Assembly: GCA_036946405.1 (NCBI GenBank)
Contig: JAQIJC010000001.1
Coordinates: 2,741,501-2,805,500, forward strand
Source: Sphingomonas phyllosphaerae
GTDB lineage: Bacteria; Pseudomonadota; Alphaproteobacteria; Sphingomonadales; Sphingomonadaceae
DNA: 64,000 nucleotides
Direction of reading: 5' to 3'
Numbering within the stretch: position 1 is the stretch's first letter; the number at the start of each line of letters is the position of its first letter. Positions 48,601-56,170 of the stretch are shown in pieces. A model generated the notes under the pieces. The model was not told the DNA's origin, did no database searches, and was given only the letters and a program-made list of their open reading frames with translations. A program made the position numbers and the translations under genes.

Positions 48601-49013
48601 ACGGCGGGCAGGCGCATCTCGCGCTGGTCGATTCGGATGATCCGCTGGAGGCCGGGCTGGAGATCATGGCCCAGCCGCCCGGCAAGCGCCTGCAATCGCT
48701 GACGCTGTTGTCGGGCGGCGAGCAGGCCTTGACCGCGATCGCGCTGATCTTCGGGCTGTTCCTGACCAATCCGGCGCCGATCTGCGTGCTCGACGAGGTC
48801 GACGCGCCGCTCGACGACGCCAATATCGAGCGCTTCTGCGACCTGCTCGACCGGATGGCGCGCGAAACCGACACCCGCTACCTGATCGTCACCCACAATG
48901 CGGTGACGATGAGCCGGATGCACCGGCTGTTCGGCGTCACGATGATCGAGAAGGGGGTCAGCCGGCTGGTGTCGGTCGATCTTCAGGCCGCGGAGCTGCT
49001 CGCCGCGGAGTGA
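45621..49013 (+). CDS. smc: Chromosome segregation protein SMC
   Basis: 1130-residue condensin ATPase. Walker A is GPNGCGKSNLLEAL at 31-44, and the head continues to about 170. Two long Ala/Glu/Arg-rich coiled coils (about 170-480 and 650-930) flank the hinge at about 495-640. The C-terminal head has the signature LSGGEQALTAIALIF and Walker B ICVLDEVDAPLDD. The 3' end overlaps the convergent membrane-protein gene by 56 bp. Partner genes scpA/scpB are not in this window. Confidence 0.95.
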   Translation: MRIKRLRLTGFKSFVDPADLRIEPGLTGVVGPNGCGKSNLLEALRWTMGENSARSMRGAGMEDVIFAGTASRPPRDFAEVALLAERDGPDGPEESEIVRRIERGAGSAYRIDGRDVRARDVQLLFADAATGAHSPALVSQNRIGAVIAARPVERRAMLEEAAGIAGLHVRRKDAETRLRATEANLARLDELLADQTTRIAALRRQARAAERYRLLSDQIRLAEARMIFARWRDAAAAATEAKAEADAADAALATAITDSNAAQAEQQAAAERHVAARDAALAARDAATEIAHRLTRLQEQRLGLERRLSDTRAARARIDEDRAREDALAHDAAAAIARLADERDALKQRIAQAAAARPGLDAALADAERRARDAEVALAQAMSAEAAEAAERRVALAAQAAAAARYDWARREAIQLATAIEALDDPAVLEDQRAAARTNFAAAREQAEKAAAALTWAETSETEAREERDPAEASRAAAIAALAALDGELAALRQSTARDGDRLIDAVRAEPGFERALAAVLGDELETALADWTGATLDPTDPPAPVGTLPLAARVTAPRALERRLSQVFLVEADSGQLLQVGQRLVTRTGHVRRWDGYVSDIGGVAAAERLQRLNRIGALEAERPAAEQAVEAATTRRTRLDERIARARAAAQSSRTLLAEAEAAYRAAQRDEDRATALIERLVAQQTDLAARAARVTAEADEADIEKAQAAQVVAALPDGAAAAAATARLRAEAETARAHVALARADRSTHDRMLEEARARASGASDEALGWRARAGEAARRIEDMTARAVALDAELADLSGRPAALAAEITALEAEHVAARTAAEATHEAERESDVTLRVADAALTSAAEALTQARERRAGAAARLEGHELRRVEMGRVSGERFECPAPVLPARVGFDGDSVTNPTEESTAHERLTMDRERLGPVNLVAEMELAELEAAGTATAAEREELGQAVNRLRGSIGTLNREGRQRLLAAFEAVDGHFRRLFTTLFDGGQAHLALVDSDDPLEAGLEIMAQPPGKRLQSLTLLSGGEQALTAIALIFGLFLTNPAPICVLDEVDAPLDDANIERFCDLLDRMARETDTRYLIVTHNAVTMSRMHRLFGVTMIEKGVSRLVSVDLQAAELLAAE

Positions 49014-50256
49014 GCGCCCAAGCCGGCGCATCGTCATGCACTGCGCCATGGATCAGCCACACCATCGCCACCGCGCGCACGATCGCGACGGCGATGATGT
49101 CGGACTGCGTCGCCGACGGCCACGCGCCCTCCAATCCCGCGAACAGCCAGAACTCCGCGAAATAGGCGAGCAGATCGCCGAGCAGGAACAGCACCATCGC
49201 CCGCACGCGCGCACCGGTCAGCACGATCATCGGCCACAGCCACAGGTCGAACTGCGGCGAATAGACCTTGTTGGTCAGCAGGAACCACGCCAGCACCGGC
49301 ATGAACAACAGCCACGGTCGCTCGCCGTGTCTGCGCCACCCGATCGCGACGATCGTCGCCGCGCCGCCCGCGAACAGCACGAATGACCAGAGATTGCGCG
49401 TCGTAATGTCGGTCGTCCACCAGCCGAACTGCGCCATCAACTCCCAGACGCTCGCCGCCGTCCCGCTCCGTTCGCTCGAGAAGGCATAGAATTCGCGCCA
49501 ATTCTCGAGCGCCAGCGCCGCCACCGGCAGGTTGACGACGCCCCATGCCGCCAGCGCGACCGCCACCAGCACCGCCGCCGAGACGATCCGCGACGACCAA
49601 GACCGCCCAGCCCGGAACAGCGCCCCCAATCCGAACAGTGGCAACATCAGCACCGGAAAAAGCTTCGCCGCGCCGCCCAGCGCCGCCAGCGCGGTCGCCT
49701 TGCGCTCGGCCCCGCACCTTGCGGCCAGCAGTGCGGCGACCGCGAACGTCCCCGCCAGCAAGTCCCAGTTATGCCCCAGATACAGCACCAGCGGCGGCGC
49801 GAGCGCCCATGCATATTGCCGCCGCACCCCAACGCCCGCGTTGCGCATCAACTCGAGCACCACGAAGGCGAGCAGCGCATTGCCGAGCGTCACCGCATTG
49901 AGGAAGTCGGCCGCATCCGCGCCGCGCCCGCCGATCACGCGCGCGACCAGACCCTCGAGCCAGATCAGCGCACCGGTCAGCACCGGATACTCCATCCGCG
50001 CCTCAAAGTACGGAACCTGCCCCGCAGCGACGCCGCGCAGGCCCCAGAACGGCACCGCATCGCTATAACAGCCGGTAATATACTGCTCGGACCCGCTCCA
50101 GCCTGCGCCGCAATGCGCTTTGAACCCCCATCCGAGCAGGCACGTCAGCGCCAGCGCTAGATACGGGCCATTGGGGCCGAGCCGGTCGATCTGCTTCTGC
50201 ACAGGGCTGATCCATGGCAAAGCGAAGTGCCCTCGACAAGCCGCCTTGTCGAACAT
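48958..50256 (-). CDS. GT87/DUF2029-like polytopic membrane protein
   Basis: Membrane protein of about 414-432 residues with some ten helices, resembling GT-C glycosyltransferases that use polyprenyl-phosphate sugars: EARMEYPVLTGALIWLE in an early periplasmic loop, GHNWDLLAGTFAVAALL, and LTNKVYSPQFDLWLWPM near the end. The start is unclear. The nearest ATG is 50256 (MFDKAACRG), with no visible ribosome binding site, while a GTG at 50202 would begin directly before the first helix. The C-terminal 18 codons overlap smc. It stands divergent from the radical SAM gene. Confidence 0.72.
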   Translation of the reverse strand: MFDKAACRGHFALPWISPVQKQIDRLGPNGPYLALALTCLLGWGFKAHCGAGWSGSEQYITGCYSDAVPFWGLRGVAAGQVPYFEARMEYPVLTGALIWLEGLVARVIGGRGADAADFLNAVTLGNALLAFVVLELMRNAGVGVRRQYAWALAPPLVLYLGHNWDLLAGTFAVAALLAARCGAERKATALAALGGAAKLFPVLMLPLFGLGALFRAGRSWSSRIVSAAVLVAVALAAWGVVNLPVAALALENWREFYAFSSERSGTAASVWELMAQFGWWTTDITTRNLWSFVLFAGGAATIVAIGWRRHGERPWLLFMPVLAWFLLTNKVYSPQFDLWLWPMIVLTGARVRAMVLFLLGDLLAYFAEFWLFAGLEGAWPSATQSDIIAVAIVRAVAMVWLIHGAVHDDAPAWALTPRRAAPRPEDRPTPAG

Positions 50257-50267
50257 ACATCGAACAC

Positions 50268-51521
50268 ATGGCGCAACTGGATGTCCGACAGAAGCTGGAA
50301 ATCCTTGCGGATGCGGCAAAATATGACGCTTCCTGCGCGTCATCGGGGACGTCGAAGCGCAATTCCGCCGACGGCAAGGGGATCGGCTCGACCGAGGGCA
50401 TGGGCATCTGCCACGCTTATGCCCCTGACGGTCGCTGCATCTCGCTGCTCAAGATTCTGCTGACCAACAGCTGCATCTTCGACTGTCATTATTGCATCAA
50501 CCGCAAGAGTTCGAACGTCCGACGCGCGCGCTTCACCGCGCAGGAGGTCGTCAATCTCACTTTGTCCTTTTACCGCCGCAACTATATCGAGGGGCTGTTC
50601 CTGTCGTCGGGGATCATCAAGTCCTCGAATTACACGATGGAGCAATTGGTCGAGGTCGCGCGCAGCCTGCGTGAGGATCATCACTTCCGCGGCTATATTC
50701 ACCTCAAGACGATCCCCGACGCCGATCCCGAGCTGGTGCATCAGGCCGGGCTGTACGCCGATCGCGTCTCGATCAACGTCGAGCTGCCGACAGTGAGCGG
50801 GCTGAAACGTCTCGCCCCCGAAAAGGACAACGCGCGGATCGAGGGCGCGATGGGCGAGATGAAGTCCGCCATCGTCGACACCGCCGAGGCGCGGACCAAA
50901 TACAAGTCTGCCCCACGCTTTGCCCCCGCCGGCCAGTCTACGCAGATGATTGTCGGCGCGGACGCGGCGACCGATGGCGACATCGTCACCAAGGCGTCGA
51001 CGCTCTACGATCGTTTTGGGTTGCGCCGCGTCTATTATTCGGCGTTCAGCCCGATCCCGGACGCATCGAGCGTGCTCCCGTTGCAGCGCCCGCCGCTCAT
51101 GCGCGAGCACCGTCTGTACCAATCGGACTGGCTGATGCGCTTCTACGGCTTTCAACCGCGCGAAGTGGTCGCGGCAACCGACGACGCCACCGGCATGTTG
51201 CCGCTCGATATCGACCCCAAACTCGCCTGGGCGCTCAAGTTCCGCGATCACTTCCCCGTCGATATTAACCGCGCGCCGCGTGAACTGCTCTGGCGCGTGC
51301 CCGGTCTGGGCACCAAGGCGGTCAAGAGCATCCTCGCCGCGCGCCGCTGGCGGCGCTTGCGGCTCGACGATGTCGCGCGGCTCACCGTATCGATCGCGCG
51401 GATACGCCCGTTTATCATCGCCGAGGATTGGCGACCGGTGACGCTCACCGACCGTGCCGAGCTGAAGCCGCTCGTCGCACCGCGCCCCGCCCGCCGGCAG
51501 CTGGAATTGTTCGGCGCGTGA
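50268..51521 (+). CDS. Radical SAM protein of the uracil-glycosylase-linked type
   Basis: 417-residue enzyme expected to bind a 4Fe-4S cluster through C69, C73 and C76 (CIFDCHYC) and to cleave S-adenosylmethionine. The N-terminus has the conserved DGKGIGSTEGMGICHAY segment. The C-terminus has a helix-hairpin-helix-like RVPGLGTKAVKSILAARRWRRL (about 343-364), suggesting DNA contact. The family is annotated as a putative DNA modification/repair radical SAM protein because it co-occurs with a UDG-superfamily protein. That partner is two genes downstream. The reaction is unknown. Chosen ATG begins MAQLDVRQKLEIL. Confidence 0.88.
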   Translation: MAQLDVRQKLEILADAAKYDASCASSGTSKRNSADGKGIGSTEGMGICHAYAPDGRCISLLKILLTNSCIFDCHYCINRKSSNVRRARFTAQEVVNLTLSFYRRNYIEGLFLSSGIIKSSNYTMEQLVEVARSLREDHHFRGYIHLKTIPDADPELVHQAGLYADRVSINVELPTVSGLKRLAPEKDNARIEGAMGEMKSAIVDTAEARTKYKSAPRFAPAGQSTQMIVGADAATDGDIVTKASTLYDRFGLRRVYYSAFSPIPDASSVLPLQRPPLMREHRLYQSDWLMRFYGFQPREVVAATDDATGMLPLDIDPKLAWALKFRDHFPVDINRAPRELLWRVPGLGTKAVKSILAARRWRRLRLDDVARLTVSIARIRPFIIAEDWRPVTLTDRAELKPLVAPRPARRQLELFGA

Positions 51522-51582
51522 GAATGAATCGCGGGTGAAACGGTGCGCTGCCTCATGCGCTACGGCCTCGAAGGAGATCGAT

Positions 51583-52068
51583 ATGGCACAGGCAGATATC
51601 TACGCGGACCTCAAGCGCGACCACGACAAGCAACGCGACATGCTCAAGCGGCTCGACGCGCAGAAAGGTGACGGCACCGAGCGCCGCGATCTGTTCGAAG
51701 CATTTCGCCTCGAGGTGCAAAGCCACGCCGCGGCCGAGGAAGAATCGCTCTACGCCACGATGCTCGGCCGCCCCGAACTGCGCGACGACGCCCGCCATTC
51801 GGTCGCCGAGCATAAGGAAGTCGACGATCTGATCGGCGAATTGCTCGACATCGAATTCGGCTCGGACGCGTGGGAGCAGAAGTTCGCGCACATGCGCCAC
51901 CGCTACGAACATCACATTGACGAGGAAGAGGAAGAGATGTTCCCCGCCGCGGAGGAGAAGCTCGACGACGCCACCGAGGAACGGCTCGCCGACACATATG
52001 AGGAGCGCAAGCCCGCCGAGCTGGAGCTGGCACGCGACAACCCGCCCGGCGGCGACGAGCGCGAGTAA
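51583..52068 (+). CDS. Hemerythrin HHE cation-binding protein
   Basis: 161-residue four-helix bundle with di-iron ligand candidates H14 (KRDHDKQ), H48 and E52 (SHAAAEEE), H77 (AEHKEVDDL), and H111 with E115 (HHIDEEEEEMFP). Bacterial HHE proteins bind O2, sense NO or H2O2, or hold iron. AAGGAGATCGAT before the ATG at 51583 is the strongest ribosome binding site of this locus and fixes the start. It lies 61 bp after the radical SAM gene and 9 bp before the UdgX gene, so it is in the same operon. The acidic C-terminal tail (about 125-161) is probably unstructured. Confidence 0.87.
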   Translation: MAQADIYADLKRDHDKQRDMLKRLDAQKGDGTERRDLFEAFRLEVQSHAAAEEESLYATMLGRPELRDDARHSVAEHKEVDDLIGELLDIEFGSDAWEQKFAHMRHRYEHHIDEEEEEMFPAAEEKLDDATEERLADTYEERKPAELELARDNPPGGDERE

Positions 52069-52077
52069 TCACCGCCG

Positions 52078-53475
52078 ATGCGCGTCGCCACGCTTTCCGC
52101 TCCCGATGACATGGATGCGTGGCGGGAAGCGGCACGCGCGCTGATCGCCGCCGACGTGCCACCCGACCGCGTCGTCTGGCAGGTCGGGACGACCGCGGAG
52201 GACTTGTTCGCGACCGCGGCGGGGTCCACCGCGACGCCGTCCGCCACGACATCGCCGCTACGCGTGTCGCGGGCGTTCATCGCACTGGCGAGCGACGCAA
52301 TCCTCCACCACGATCCGGAACGGTTCGCGCTGCTCTACGCCTTGCTGTGGCGATTGCGCGACATGCCGCGGTTGGTGGAGGATCATGCCGATCCGCTCGT
52401 CCGCCGCCTCGAAGGACTGGCAAAAGCGGTGCGGCGTGACATTCACAAGATGCGCGCCTTCGTCCGCTTCCGCAGCGTCACCGACGATGACGGTGACCGC
52501 TATGTCGCATGGTTCGAGCCCGAACATCATATCGTCCGCGCAAACGCCGCCTTCTTCGTCAATCGCTTCGCCTCAATGCGCTGGTCGATCCTCACGCCCG
52601 AGGTCTCGATCCATTGGGACGGCGCGCGGCTGAGCGAAGGGCCGGCGGCGACGCGCGGCGACGCGCCGGAGGGCGATCCGGTCGAGGACGTGTGGAAGAC
52701 CTATTACGCCAGCATCTTCAACCCGGCACGCGTCAAGGTGAACGCGATGCTCAAGGAGATGCCGCGCAAATACTGGAAGAACATGCCGGAAACCGCGCTG
52801 GTCCCGCACTTGCTGGCCAGCGCACAGGCACGGGAGAGCGGAATGATCGAGCGGGCGCGTGGTCGCGAGGAGATCGGCGGCAATGCGCAACTCGCCTGGG
52901 AAGCGCTGCGTGACGAAGCCGCCGCCTGCACGCGCTGTCACCTGCACAAGCATGCGATGCAGACCGTATTTGGCGAAGGACCGGTGTCGGCGCCGATGAT
53001 GTTCGTCGGCGAGCAGCCCGGCGATCAGGAGGATCTGGCCGGCCACCCGTTCGTCGGCCCCGCCGGTCAGGTCTTCAACCGCGCGCTCGCCGCGGCCGGG
53101 ATCACCCGCGAGCAGACCTATGTCACCAACGCGGTCAAGCACTTCAAGTTCGAGCCGCGCGGCAAGCGCCGCATCCACGCCAAGCCCGACGCGGGCGAGA
53201 TCGAGGCGTGCCGCTGGTGGATCGAGCAGGAGCAGTTGCTGTTGCGCCCGAAGGTGACGGTGGCGCTCGGCGCGACCGCGGCGCGCAGCCTGTTCGGCAA
53301 GGTGATGACGATCGGTCGCGAACGTGGCCGCGAGCAGCGGCTGCCGGACGGCGGCGCGGCATGGATCACGGTGCACCCGAGCTATTTGTTGCGGCTACCG
53401 GACGAAGACGCGCGCACCACGGAGTTCGCGCGCTTCGTCGAGGACCTGAAGCTGGCGCATGTGGCGCTGGGCTGA
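52078..53475 (+). CDS. UdgX-type uracil-DNA glycosylase with N-terminal DUF4130-like domain
   Basis: 465-residue fusion. Residues 1 to about 240 match the SAM-linked DNA-metabolism domain (PERFALLYALLWRLRDMP, then KDIHKMRAFVRFR-like and IFNPARVKVNAMLKEMPRKYWKNMPE). Residues of about 275-465 form a UDG domain: GEQPGDQED at 311-319, GHPFVGPAG, the UdgX loop KRRIH with H367, and HPSYLLR at 433-439. Cysteines C284, C287 and C378 suit an iron-sulfur cluster. In mycobacterial UdgX the His of this loop forms a covalent bond with the uracil site. Partner of the radical SAM protein upstream. Confidence 0.9.
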   Translation: MRVATLSAPDDMDAWREAARALIAADVPPDRVVWQVGTTAEDLFATAAGSTATPSATTSPLRVSRAFIALASDAILHHDPERFALLYALLWRLRDMPRLVEDHADPLVRRLEGLAKAVRRDIHKMRAFVRFRSVTDDDGDRYVAWFEPEHHIVRANAAFFVNRFASMRWSILTPEVSIHWDGARLSEGPAATRGDAPEGDPVEDVWKTYYASIFNPARVKVNAMLKEMPRKYWKNMPETALVPHLLASAQARESGMIERARGREEIGGNAQLAWEALRDEAAACTRCHLHKHAMQTVFGEGPVSAPMMFVGEQPGDQEDLAGHPFVGPAGQVFNRALAAAGITREQTYVTNAVKHFKFEPRGKRRIHAKPDAGEIEACRWWIEQEQLLLRPKVTVALGATAARSLFGKVMTIGRERGREQRLPDGGAAWITVHPSYLLRLPDEDARTTEFARFVEDLKLAHVALG

Positions 53476-53478
53476 CGC

Positions 53479-53562
53479 CGTCGGCCCAGACTTGATCCGG
53501 GGCCCCGCTTCTTCTTTGCGGCTAAGGTAAGAAGCAGGATCCCGGATCAAGTCCGGGATGAC
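53479..53562. repeat. Family A inverted repeat, copy 4
   Basis: CGTCGGCCCAGACTTGATCC continuing GGGGCCCCGCTTCTTC, and facing GAAGCAGGATCCCGGATCAA continuing GTCCGGGATGAC. Begins three bases after the UdgX gene stop and ends nine bases before the aldo/keto reductase stop. It fills the convergent gap and may terminate both transcripts. Confidence 0.85.
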
Positions 53563-53571
53563 ATAGGAGGC

Positions 53572-54366
53572 TCACATCTCCCGCGGATCCGGCCCCATCC
53601 GGCCGTCGGGATCGTTCATCGCATCGATCGCCGCGATCTGCTCGTCCGACAATCGCACATCCTGCGCGCGCCAGTTGCTGGCGAGATGGTTCAGATCGCC
53701 CGCCTTGGGGATCACCGACAAGCCCTTCGCCAGATGCCACGCGATGATGACCTGCGCCGGTGTGGCCTCCGCCGCGTCGGCGATCGCCACGACCCGCTCG
53801 TCCTTCAGCGTCGCGCCCTGCCCCAGCGGACTCCAGCTCTGCGTGACGATCCCGTGCGCGCGATTGGCGTCCTGCACCTCGCGCTGCTGGAACGTCGGGT
53901 GCAATTCGATCTGGTTGACCGCCGGCACCACCCCGGTGGCGTCGATGATCGCATTGAGATGCTCGGGCAGGAAGTTCGATACGCCGATCGATCGCGCCAT
54001 ACCACGCTCGCGAAGGTCGATCAGTGTCTTCCACGCGTCCACGAAGCGCCCGGCTTCGGGATGCGGCCAGTGGATCAGATACAGGTCCACATACTCACGC
54101 CCGAGCAGCGCCAGGCTGGCGTCGAGCGCCGCGGCGGCATCGCCATGCTGGTCGTGCCACAATTTGGTGGTCACCCAGACGTCGTCATGCCCAAGCCCCT
54201 CGCCGACTCCGCGCTCATTATGGTAGAGCGCCGCGGTATCGACGAGGCGAAACCCGAGATCGAGCCCGGCGCGCACCACCGGCGCGACCTGCGCATCGGG
54301 GATCTGATAGGTGCCGAGGCCGAGCTGCGGCATCGCGCGGCCGTCGTTGAGGATCAGGTCTGTCAT
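53572..54366 (-). CDS. Aldo/keto reductase
   Basis: 264-residue NADPH-dependent reductase of the 2,5-diketo-gluconate reductase-like group. The catalytic tetrad is D43, Y48, K68 and H99 (VDTAALYHNE, WVTTKLW, YLIHWPHP). IGVSNFLPEHL, VNQIELHPTFQQ and VIPKAGDLNHLASN are the family signatures, the last contacting NADPH. Broad aldehyde/ketone substrates are expected. Divergent from dedA with 80 bp between. Confidence 0.92.
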   Translation of the reverse strand: MTDLILNDGRAMPQLGLGTYQIPDAQVAPVVRAGLDLGFRLVDTAALYHNERGVGEGLGHDDVWVTTKLWHDQHGDAAAALDASLALLGREYVDLYLIHWPHPEAGRFVDAWKTLIDLRERGMARSIGVSNFLPEHLNAIIDATGVVPAVNQIELHPTFQQREVQDANRAHGIVTQSWSPLGQGATLKDERVVAIADAAEATPAQVIIAWHLAKGLSVIPKAGDLNHLASNWRAQDVRLSDEQIAAIDAMNDPDGRMGPDPREM

Positions 54367-54446
54367 CTGCGACGAACCATTGCTGTCCGGGCGCGGTTCC
54401 CGAATTCCCGCTTCCCTTTCCTGCCGCAGTGCCGCAAGCGCGCTGC

Positions 54447-55079
54447 ATGGTCGAGAAGATCCTTGCCGCCCTCGCGGGCTTTGCCATCGCCGTCATTTCT
54501 GCCGGCGGTTACTGGGGTATCGCGCTGTTGATGGCGATCGAGAGCGCGTGCATACCGCTGCCCAGCGAGATCATCATGCCGTTCGCAGGCTATCTGGTGT
54601 CGACCGGCGAGCTAAACCTTTTCCTCGCTGCGACCGCGGGGGCGTTGGGGTGCAATCTCGGCTCGATCGTCGCGTACGAGATCGGGCGGCGCGGCGGGCG
54701 GCCGATGGCGGAGAAGTTCGGGCGCTACGTGCTGCTCGGAGCGGGCGAGTTGGACCTCGCCGACCGCTTCTTCAATCGCTGGGGCGCGTGGGCGATCCTG
54801 ATCGGCCGGATGTTGCCGGTGATCCGCACCTTCATCGCCTTCCCCGCCGGGGTCGCGCGGATGAAGCTGCTCCCGTTCCACCTCTACACGTTCATCGGCT
54901 CGTGGCCGTTCTGCCTGTTGCTGGCATGGATCGGCATGACGCTCGGCGACAAGTGGAACAGCGATCCGCGGCTCAAGGCGTTCTTCCACCGCGCCGACGC
55001 CGCGATCGGCGTCGTGCTGGTGGCCGCAATCGCCTTCTACATCTGGCACCGCGTCAAGGGGATGAAAGCGAAGGGCTGA
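54447..55079 (+). CDS. DedA family membrane protein
   Basis: 210-residue inner-membrane protein of the DedA/SNARE-associated family, linked to lipid-carrier flipping and membrane-potential homeostasis. Typical elements: the acidic-Pro loop ESACIPLPSEIIMPFAGYL at about 31-49, GCNLGSIVAYEIGRRGG, and GRMLPVIRTFIAFPAGVARM at about 118-137 with the essential arginines. The ATG at 54447 is preferred over a GTG at 54429. Confidence 0.9.
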   Translation: MVEKILAALAGFAIAVISAGGYWGIALLMAIESACIPLPSEIIMPFAGYLVSTGELNLFLAATAGALGCNLGSIVAYEIGRRGGRPMAEKFGRYVLLGAGELDLADRFFNRWGAWAILIGRMLPVIRTFIAFPAGVARMKLLPFHLYTFIGSWPFCLLLAWIGMTLGDKWNSDPRLKAFFHRADAAIGVVLVAAIAFYIWHRVKGMKAKG

Positions 55080-55090
55080 ACGCACCTTCG

Positions 55091-55172
55091 GCGCCCCGGA
55101 CTTGATCCGGAGACCCGCTTCCTGACGATCGCTGTAGGAATAAGCGGGATCCCGGATCCAGTCCGGGACGAC
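55091..55172. repeat. Family A inverted repeat, copy 5
   Basis: GCGCCCCGGACTTGATCCGG continuing AGACCCGCTTCCTG, and facing TAAGCGGGATCCCGGATCCA continuing GTCCGGGACGAC. Fills the convergent gap between dedA and the hypothetical gene at 55179. Confidence 0.83.
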
Positions 55173-55178
55173 GGTGCA

Positions 55179-55628
55179 CTATAGCTCCGGCGTATCCCGC
55201 TTCGCTTCGGCGCGGCGCTCCTTCTTCCACCGCGTCGCATTCTGGGTAATGCAGCCCGTCGCGCTCGCCGCGCCCACCGTCGAGCAACTCCCGACGCCGA
55301 CCGCCCCGACGTCTCGGTTCGCCTGTTCGCGCGCCGCCCAGTTCTCATTCTCGGGCGTCACCTCGAAGTTGCGCAACTCCTTGGGGATGCGAAACTGTTC
55401 CTCGGCCGGACGACGGGTGCAGACGACCACTTCGTTGCCGGCATTGTCGGTCGGGCAGCGTTCGTTGCCATAGAGCACGATCACGCCATTCACCGGCGCG
55501 CTCCGCGACACGCCCTCGGCCGGCGTCGTGCGCGACACCCGCGCGGTGGTCGTCGGCGGCCCGCTCTGCGCCGCCGCGGGCAGCGCTCCAAGCGTCAGCA
55601 ACACGAGGGGAAGGCGTCGCAGCGGCAT
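55179..55628 (-). CDS. Hypothetical exported protein, sphingomonad type
   Basis: 149-residue protein I do not recognise by function. A signal peptide covers about 1-21 (LPLVLLTLGALPAAAQ). The mature part has GNERCPTDNAGNEVVVCTRR, a segment about 60 residues on that repeats Cys spacing (GSCSTVGAASATGCI), and a basic C-terminus. Four cysteines in the periplasm suggest two disulfides, fitting the dsbB gene two positions upstream in the run. GAGAGGATTT precedes the ATG at 55628. Eight bp after coq7. Confidence 0.7.
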   Translation of the reverse strand: MPLRRLPLVLLTLGALPAAAQSGPPTTTARVSRTTPAEGVSRSAPVNGVIVLYGNERCPTDNAGNEVVVCTRRPAEEQFRIPKELRNFEVTPENENWAAREQANRDVGAVGVGSCSTVGAASATGCITQNATRWKKERRAEAKRDTPEL

Positions 55629-55636
55629 AAATCCTC

Positions 55637-56170
55637 TCAGATACGTTTGGCGGTAGCGATCGCGACGCGGCAGCCGAGCCGGATCGCCGCCGACAGCAAC
55701 GGATAGGCCGGCGCATTTTCGGCGCCATTGGCGAGCGCGGTATCGCGATGCTCCAGTTCCTCGGCCTGAAACTCGCGGATCGCGTCGGACAGCTCGGGAT
55801 CGCTGTCGCCCAGCGCGACCAGCTGTTCCTCGTAATGTTTGTCGATCTCGGTCTCGACCGCAGCGGTGCACGCCATCGCCGCCTCCGGCCCGATCGCTGC
55901 GGTGACGGCGCCCAGCGCGAAGCCCGCGACATCCCAGAACGGCTGGAACAAGGTCGGCCGCACGCCGCGCTCGACGATCATCCGGTCGAAGAACGCGCGA
56001 TGCTTCTCCTCCTGCAACGCCATCGCGGAAATCTTTCGCGCCATCGGCGAACGCTGCCCCATGATGGCGAGCTGCCCCGCATAGATGCGGATCGCGCCGA
56101 ACTCGCCGGCCTGATCGACGCGGATCATCGACGCGGACGGATGCGGCCGGTCGCCGGGCTTCCAGGTCAT
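55637..56170 (-). CDS. coq7: Demethoxyubiquinone hydroxylase Coq7
   Basis: 177-residue di-iron monooxygenase performing the C6 hydroxylation in ubiquinone synthesis. Di-iron ligands are visible as E23 (DQAGEFGAI), E54 and H57 (QEEKHRAFFD), ETEIDKHY in the second half and EELEHRD near residue 140. The hydrophobic helix of about 75-95 would sit on the membrane. Starts within the dsbB stop (ATGA at 56167-56170). Same pathway as ispB at 26064. Confidence 0.93.
   Translation of the reverse strand: MTWKPGDRPHPSASMIRVDQAGEFGAIRIYAGQLAIMGQRSPMARKISAMALQEEKHRAFFDRMIVERGVRPTLFQPFWDVAGFALGAVTAAIGPEAAMACTAAVETEIDKHYEEQLVALGDSDPELSDAIREFQAEELEHRDTALANGAENAPAYPLLSAAIRLGCRVAIATAKRI

Noticed and set aside
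45363..49049. 1228-codon minus-strand frame opposite smc
   Set aside because: Arg/Gly-rich shadow of the SMC coiled-coil codons with no recognisable motif.
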